Assembly: GCF_019097595.1 (NCBI RefSeq)
Contig: NC_080727.1
Location: 11,445,001 to 11,509,000, forward strand
Reading direction: 5' to 3'
Length of the DNA stretch: 64,000 bases
DNA from: Hemibagrus wyckioides
Taxonomy: Eukaryota > Chordata > Actinopteri > Siluriformes > Bagridae
The notes beneath the pieces were generated by a model. That model was not told the DNA's origin and made no database searches. It saw only the letters and a program-made list of their open reading frames with translations. Positions 61,344 through 64,000 of the stretch are shown in pieces (the stretch's first letter is position 1; the number at the start of each line of letters is the position of its first letter). The position numbers were made by a program, and so were the translations under genes.

Positions 61344-63841
61344 TCAGTCAACCATTTCTCTTTGCTCAAGTAACCGAATGTTGGCTGTGTATTCTAACTC
61401 ATAGCTCCTAAGGTGCTCATTGTACCGTGTTCTTAGTAGTCTCACTACAAAGACCAGTTCATTACAAACCAAGATAGACTGTAACACCTCACAAAAGTCT
61501 GGCAAATCTGCAGTGAAACCATGACATAGCAACATTCCAGGTTTGTAGTTGGTGCCTAATATGCATACATTGTTTGCAACATGTACCATTGTGACACGTG
61601 GATACCTATGTTGCACCAAATCTTTTATGTCATCCTTTAGGACATCCACAGAGACTTGTGAAGTTGTTGTGACCGAAAGTGATGACCTGTTCACATTTGA
61701 TTCATGAAGATGCAATGCAATCATGAGCTGGTGTTTTTTGGCAATTGACAGCAGTATGTTCCTGAAACAGCCTGTTTGTCTGACAGCTTATTTGAAAAAG
61801 GCCATGTTTAGCTTCAAATCTCATGGTCCACAAGGCTGCCAGAGGACCAAATTCCTGAATGAGTTCAGGGTAGTGCTCAAGAAAGTGGTGTTTGGGAAGA
61901 AGTTTTTCTTGAGGAAAAGCTTCCAGAAATCTGTGTTGGTGCTCAGAAATCAAAGAGTCAAGATAGCAAATGCTCTGCTCTGTAGGAACTGGTGCCATCA
62001 CAAGTTCCACAATGTCATTTAAGGTCATTAACATCTGCCACACTTCATCTTCCTCAGGTACTTTCAAGCCTATCATGAGAGGCAACAGACTCAACAGACA
62101 CCAATTTTCAGGTGCATTACCTCCTACAGATCTTTTTGTGGCAAAATGAGCAGGAATCAAATGTGGGTGATTTGTTTGGTCACTCCACTTATAAGGGAAC
62201 TGTTGAATGCAATTATTAAGGTCCTCAAGAGAAAAATATTTCTTCTTGATAAAGGTTTGCAATGACAATGCCAGTTCCACTGGAACAAGACCTTCAAGAA
62301 GGTCATGTAATACATCTGGTGGGTAACCAGATGTTACATGAAAATGATGAAGTTTTTCAGACAGTGCACACTGTTTTTTCACCCCATAGCAAGGAGTGGG
62401 AGTAGGACGTGACAAAACTGTCTCAACATGCAGAGTCTGAAACTGGAACCTGTCTGCAAGACAAAATCGGCAGACATGAGATCCCGTGAAGTTTTCAACG
62501 AATCCTCCCACAGAATGGGCTCACTATAGTGCCTTTCATGACTTTTCCTAAACTTGGAGTAAAAATGCCTTGGAAAAATCTTTTTCCAAGCTTTGAAGAT
62601 CAGTTAACAGTGGCTCTAGAACTTTCTGAAATCCAAATCGCTTTGTGCCTTACGAAGAATGGCTAAATTGATAGATGCCAATGTTGATCGTGCATGTGCC
62701 GGAAAGTTTCCTAACACCCATTAGACAGCGGTGATTTTGTGAATCTTGCGAGAAGTTCCTAAGGGATTGCACACTTCGAAGTCGTCAATGTACAGAATAA
62801 GACTTAATCTCTCGACATCTCCTGCAAAAAAATCATTTTCTTGAAAGTGAGATCCATCATGGAATGACTTGTATTGTGATGCACATCCAGTATTTTTTTG
62901 AGTGACTAGGTCCTTTTCTTCAATATTCTTCAAGACTTGCAACAAAGACTGGAGTACCAGAACATACTGGAATGTTCTGCTGTATTTATTTTCCAGTATG
63001 TATTCTACTGGTTCAACAACTGAAAAATGTGCTTTCATAAATTCTCTCCTCTTATAAAAAAAAAGGCCCATCTTTCCCTAAAGCTGAACTGACAGGGTTT
63101 GATTCAGACAGATTTTTCACCAAATCTGAGATAACTGTTGGGTCTATGTCACAGTTATGGCTCTTTAAAGTCGACTCAACAACATCTTTCAAAACTGGAG
63201 CAGATGCAGAGGAGGATATGAACTGAAGCTCATCAACGATTTGATCAATGCACCTGTTTGACCCATTAAAATTACTTTCCAACTTTAGAAAAAGCTGACC
63301 AAACTTCATTTTTATAACTTCAGACAAATTATCTTGTGCTTCAACCAAAGTTACATCCAGTTCTGTGTCATTATCAGAGACCTCTGAATCATTTTGCAAA
63401 ACAGTGGGATTTTGGAATTTTTTCAAGACTTCCATTTTAAAATCTTCAAGGGAGTGTTTATTGTGCTTCCTGTGTTTATGGGTAGCAAAGGTTGAATAAA
63501 TGCTTGTGCTGAAGCTGCAGTTTTTGAATACACAATTCACTACCTCATACCTCCTCAGATGGTTGCTAAGGTGCTCAAAATATTGCTTCTCTGAAGAGAA
63601 TGAAAATGAACTGCATACAAGACACCTCTGTTGGTTTGTCTGATTCTGTGTGGTCAGGACAAATGTATTCGAAGAGCATTAAATGTTTTAAATGAACAAG
63701 GGCAATCAGCATAAAGACAAGGGGTCGATGACTGACAGCCAGAATTTCCATGTTTGAGCCGTAAGTGTTTTAAAAGTTGTAGTCTTTTGTTTGACTCAAA
63801 GCTGCATTTTTTTTTTACACAACCACTTCATGCTGTGGCAC
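61344..63841 (-). pseudogene. C2H2 zinc-finger/transposase-like protein of the transposon, broken
   Basis: An acceptor (TTTATTGCAG) precedes 63841; the true start is upstream. In order: finger-like pieces (CSFESNKRLQLLKHLRLKH; CLYADCPCSFKTFNALRIH; CLVCSSF...YFEHLSNHLRR; CVFKNCSFSTSIYSTFATHK), an acidic linker, FMKAHFSVVEPVEYI, then DDFEVCNPLGTSRKIHK (62786-62736), a CRFC pair (about 62472), YPPDVLHDLLEG, and LEHYPELIQEFGPL with WTMRFEAKH near 61830. Known: Tnp2-type CACTA proteins show a D-rich NPFG...NLPP block, a CxxC and a C-terminal H..GP..W...E motif; I infer a distant match. Breaks: A10 run near 63812; shifts near 63654 and 63620; T9 run near 63060; TAA replacing the Tyr of the expected AVYW (62721-62723); several shifts between 62640 and 62512; a shift plus TAA near 61785. 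The last frame ends at 61344. Not functional as assembled. Confidence 0.68.
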
Positions 63842-64000
63842 CTGCAATAAACAAAAGACGTGCACACACATACATAAACCAATTCACCAGTTTCAGTTTT
63901 TTTAACATTTGTAATGAAATGAATATTTTACACAAATTCCTTTAAGATTTAATTATGAAATATGAAACCAGAAGTGATGCTTGACCAGAATTTACATCTT
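63842..64000 (-). other. probable intron or upstream part of the transposase-like gene
   Basis: The minus strand here ends in a polypyrimidine-like TTTTGTTTATTGCAG acceptor at 63842. The rest is AT-rich without a supported coding frame. The upstream exons and the other terminus of the element must lie beyond the window. Confidence 0.45.

Larger units (their letters stand above)
57515..64000 (-). mobile_element. DNA transposon, probably EnSpm/CACTA-like, inserted in a U2 unit (one end only)
   Basis: Seen: the end begins CACAGTG, right at the break in U2 copy C. About 200 bp of subterminal AAGTAAA/TTTACTT repeats follow, then two minus-strand, intron-containing genes: a C2H2/transposase-like protein and a PB1/SAMD3-like protein. 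Known: CACTA elements begin CAC(T/A), have subterminal repeat clusters and encode Tnp2-type transposases. Inference: the pairing of these genes and the terminus make one autonomous-type element of more than 6.5 kb whose other end lies beyond 64000. The Dada superfamily, known to target multicopy small RNA genes, is an alternative on grounds of target site. The copy is decayed (see the two pseudogenes). Confidence 0.6.

Overview
The window looks like nuclear DNA of a vertebrate, most likely a ray-finned fish. The evidence is recognisable U2 and U5 snRNA repeat units, a spliceosomal-intron-bearing mobile element whose two proteins resemble families I know mainly from teleost genomes, and tetranucleotide and (TA)n microsatellites. 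No ordinary host protein-coding gene is visible. The many short open frames in the first 56 kb are by-products of a satellite repeat.

Layout. (1) 1-1223 is a damaged stretch of a U2/U5 snRNA tandem cluster. Positions 1-131 are a U5 tail on the minus strand. After a junction near 131 the units run on the plus strand: split U2 (142-430), spacer, interrupted U5 (681-1060), U2 5' fragment (1129-1215). (2) 1224-56127 is one continuous, head-to-tail satellite array of about 148 monomers, most of them 375-376 bp. It has a SalI site (GTCGAC) in nearly every monomer, a nested dyad able to form a hairpin, an internal duplication of about 78 bp, at least three truncated monomers and several higher-order periods (about 1123, 2251 and 3752 bp, plus a long duplication offset by about 9.4-9.75 kb). 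(3) 56127-57514 is the U2/U5 cluster again, now on the minus strand: a short inverted satellite scrap, then U5, U2, U5 and a broken U2, with a unit period of about 876 bp. The satellite is therefore enclosed by snRNA units that point towards it from both sides. (4) 57515-64000 is one end of a DNA transposon inserted inside a U2 unit. It begins CACAGTG, carries AAGTAAA/TTTACTT subterminal repeats, and encodes on the minus strand a C2H2-finger/transposase-like protein followed by a PB1-domain protein of the fish SAMD3-like type. Both genes are broken by stops and frameshifts in this copy. A smaller element of about 305 bp with TGTCA ends sits in an intron of the second gene.

How the parts relate. 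The snRNA cluster appears to be a landing site and scaffold: a satellite has expanded within it and a cut-and-paste element has inserted in a U2 body. U5 copies keep the invariant loop and a PSE-like element at about -60, so some could be transcribed. The U2 copies are split near nucleotide 40, lack the GUAGUA branch-site recognition motif and lack most of stem-loop II, so they are probably not functional. Array function (centromeric, heterochromatic, sex-linked or none) cannot be read from the sequence alone.
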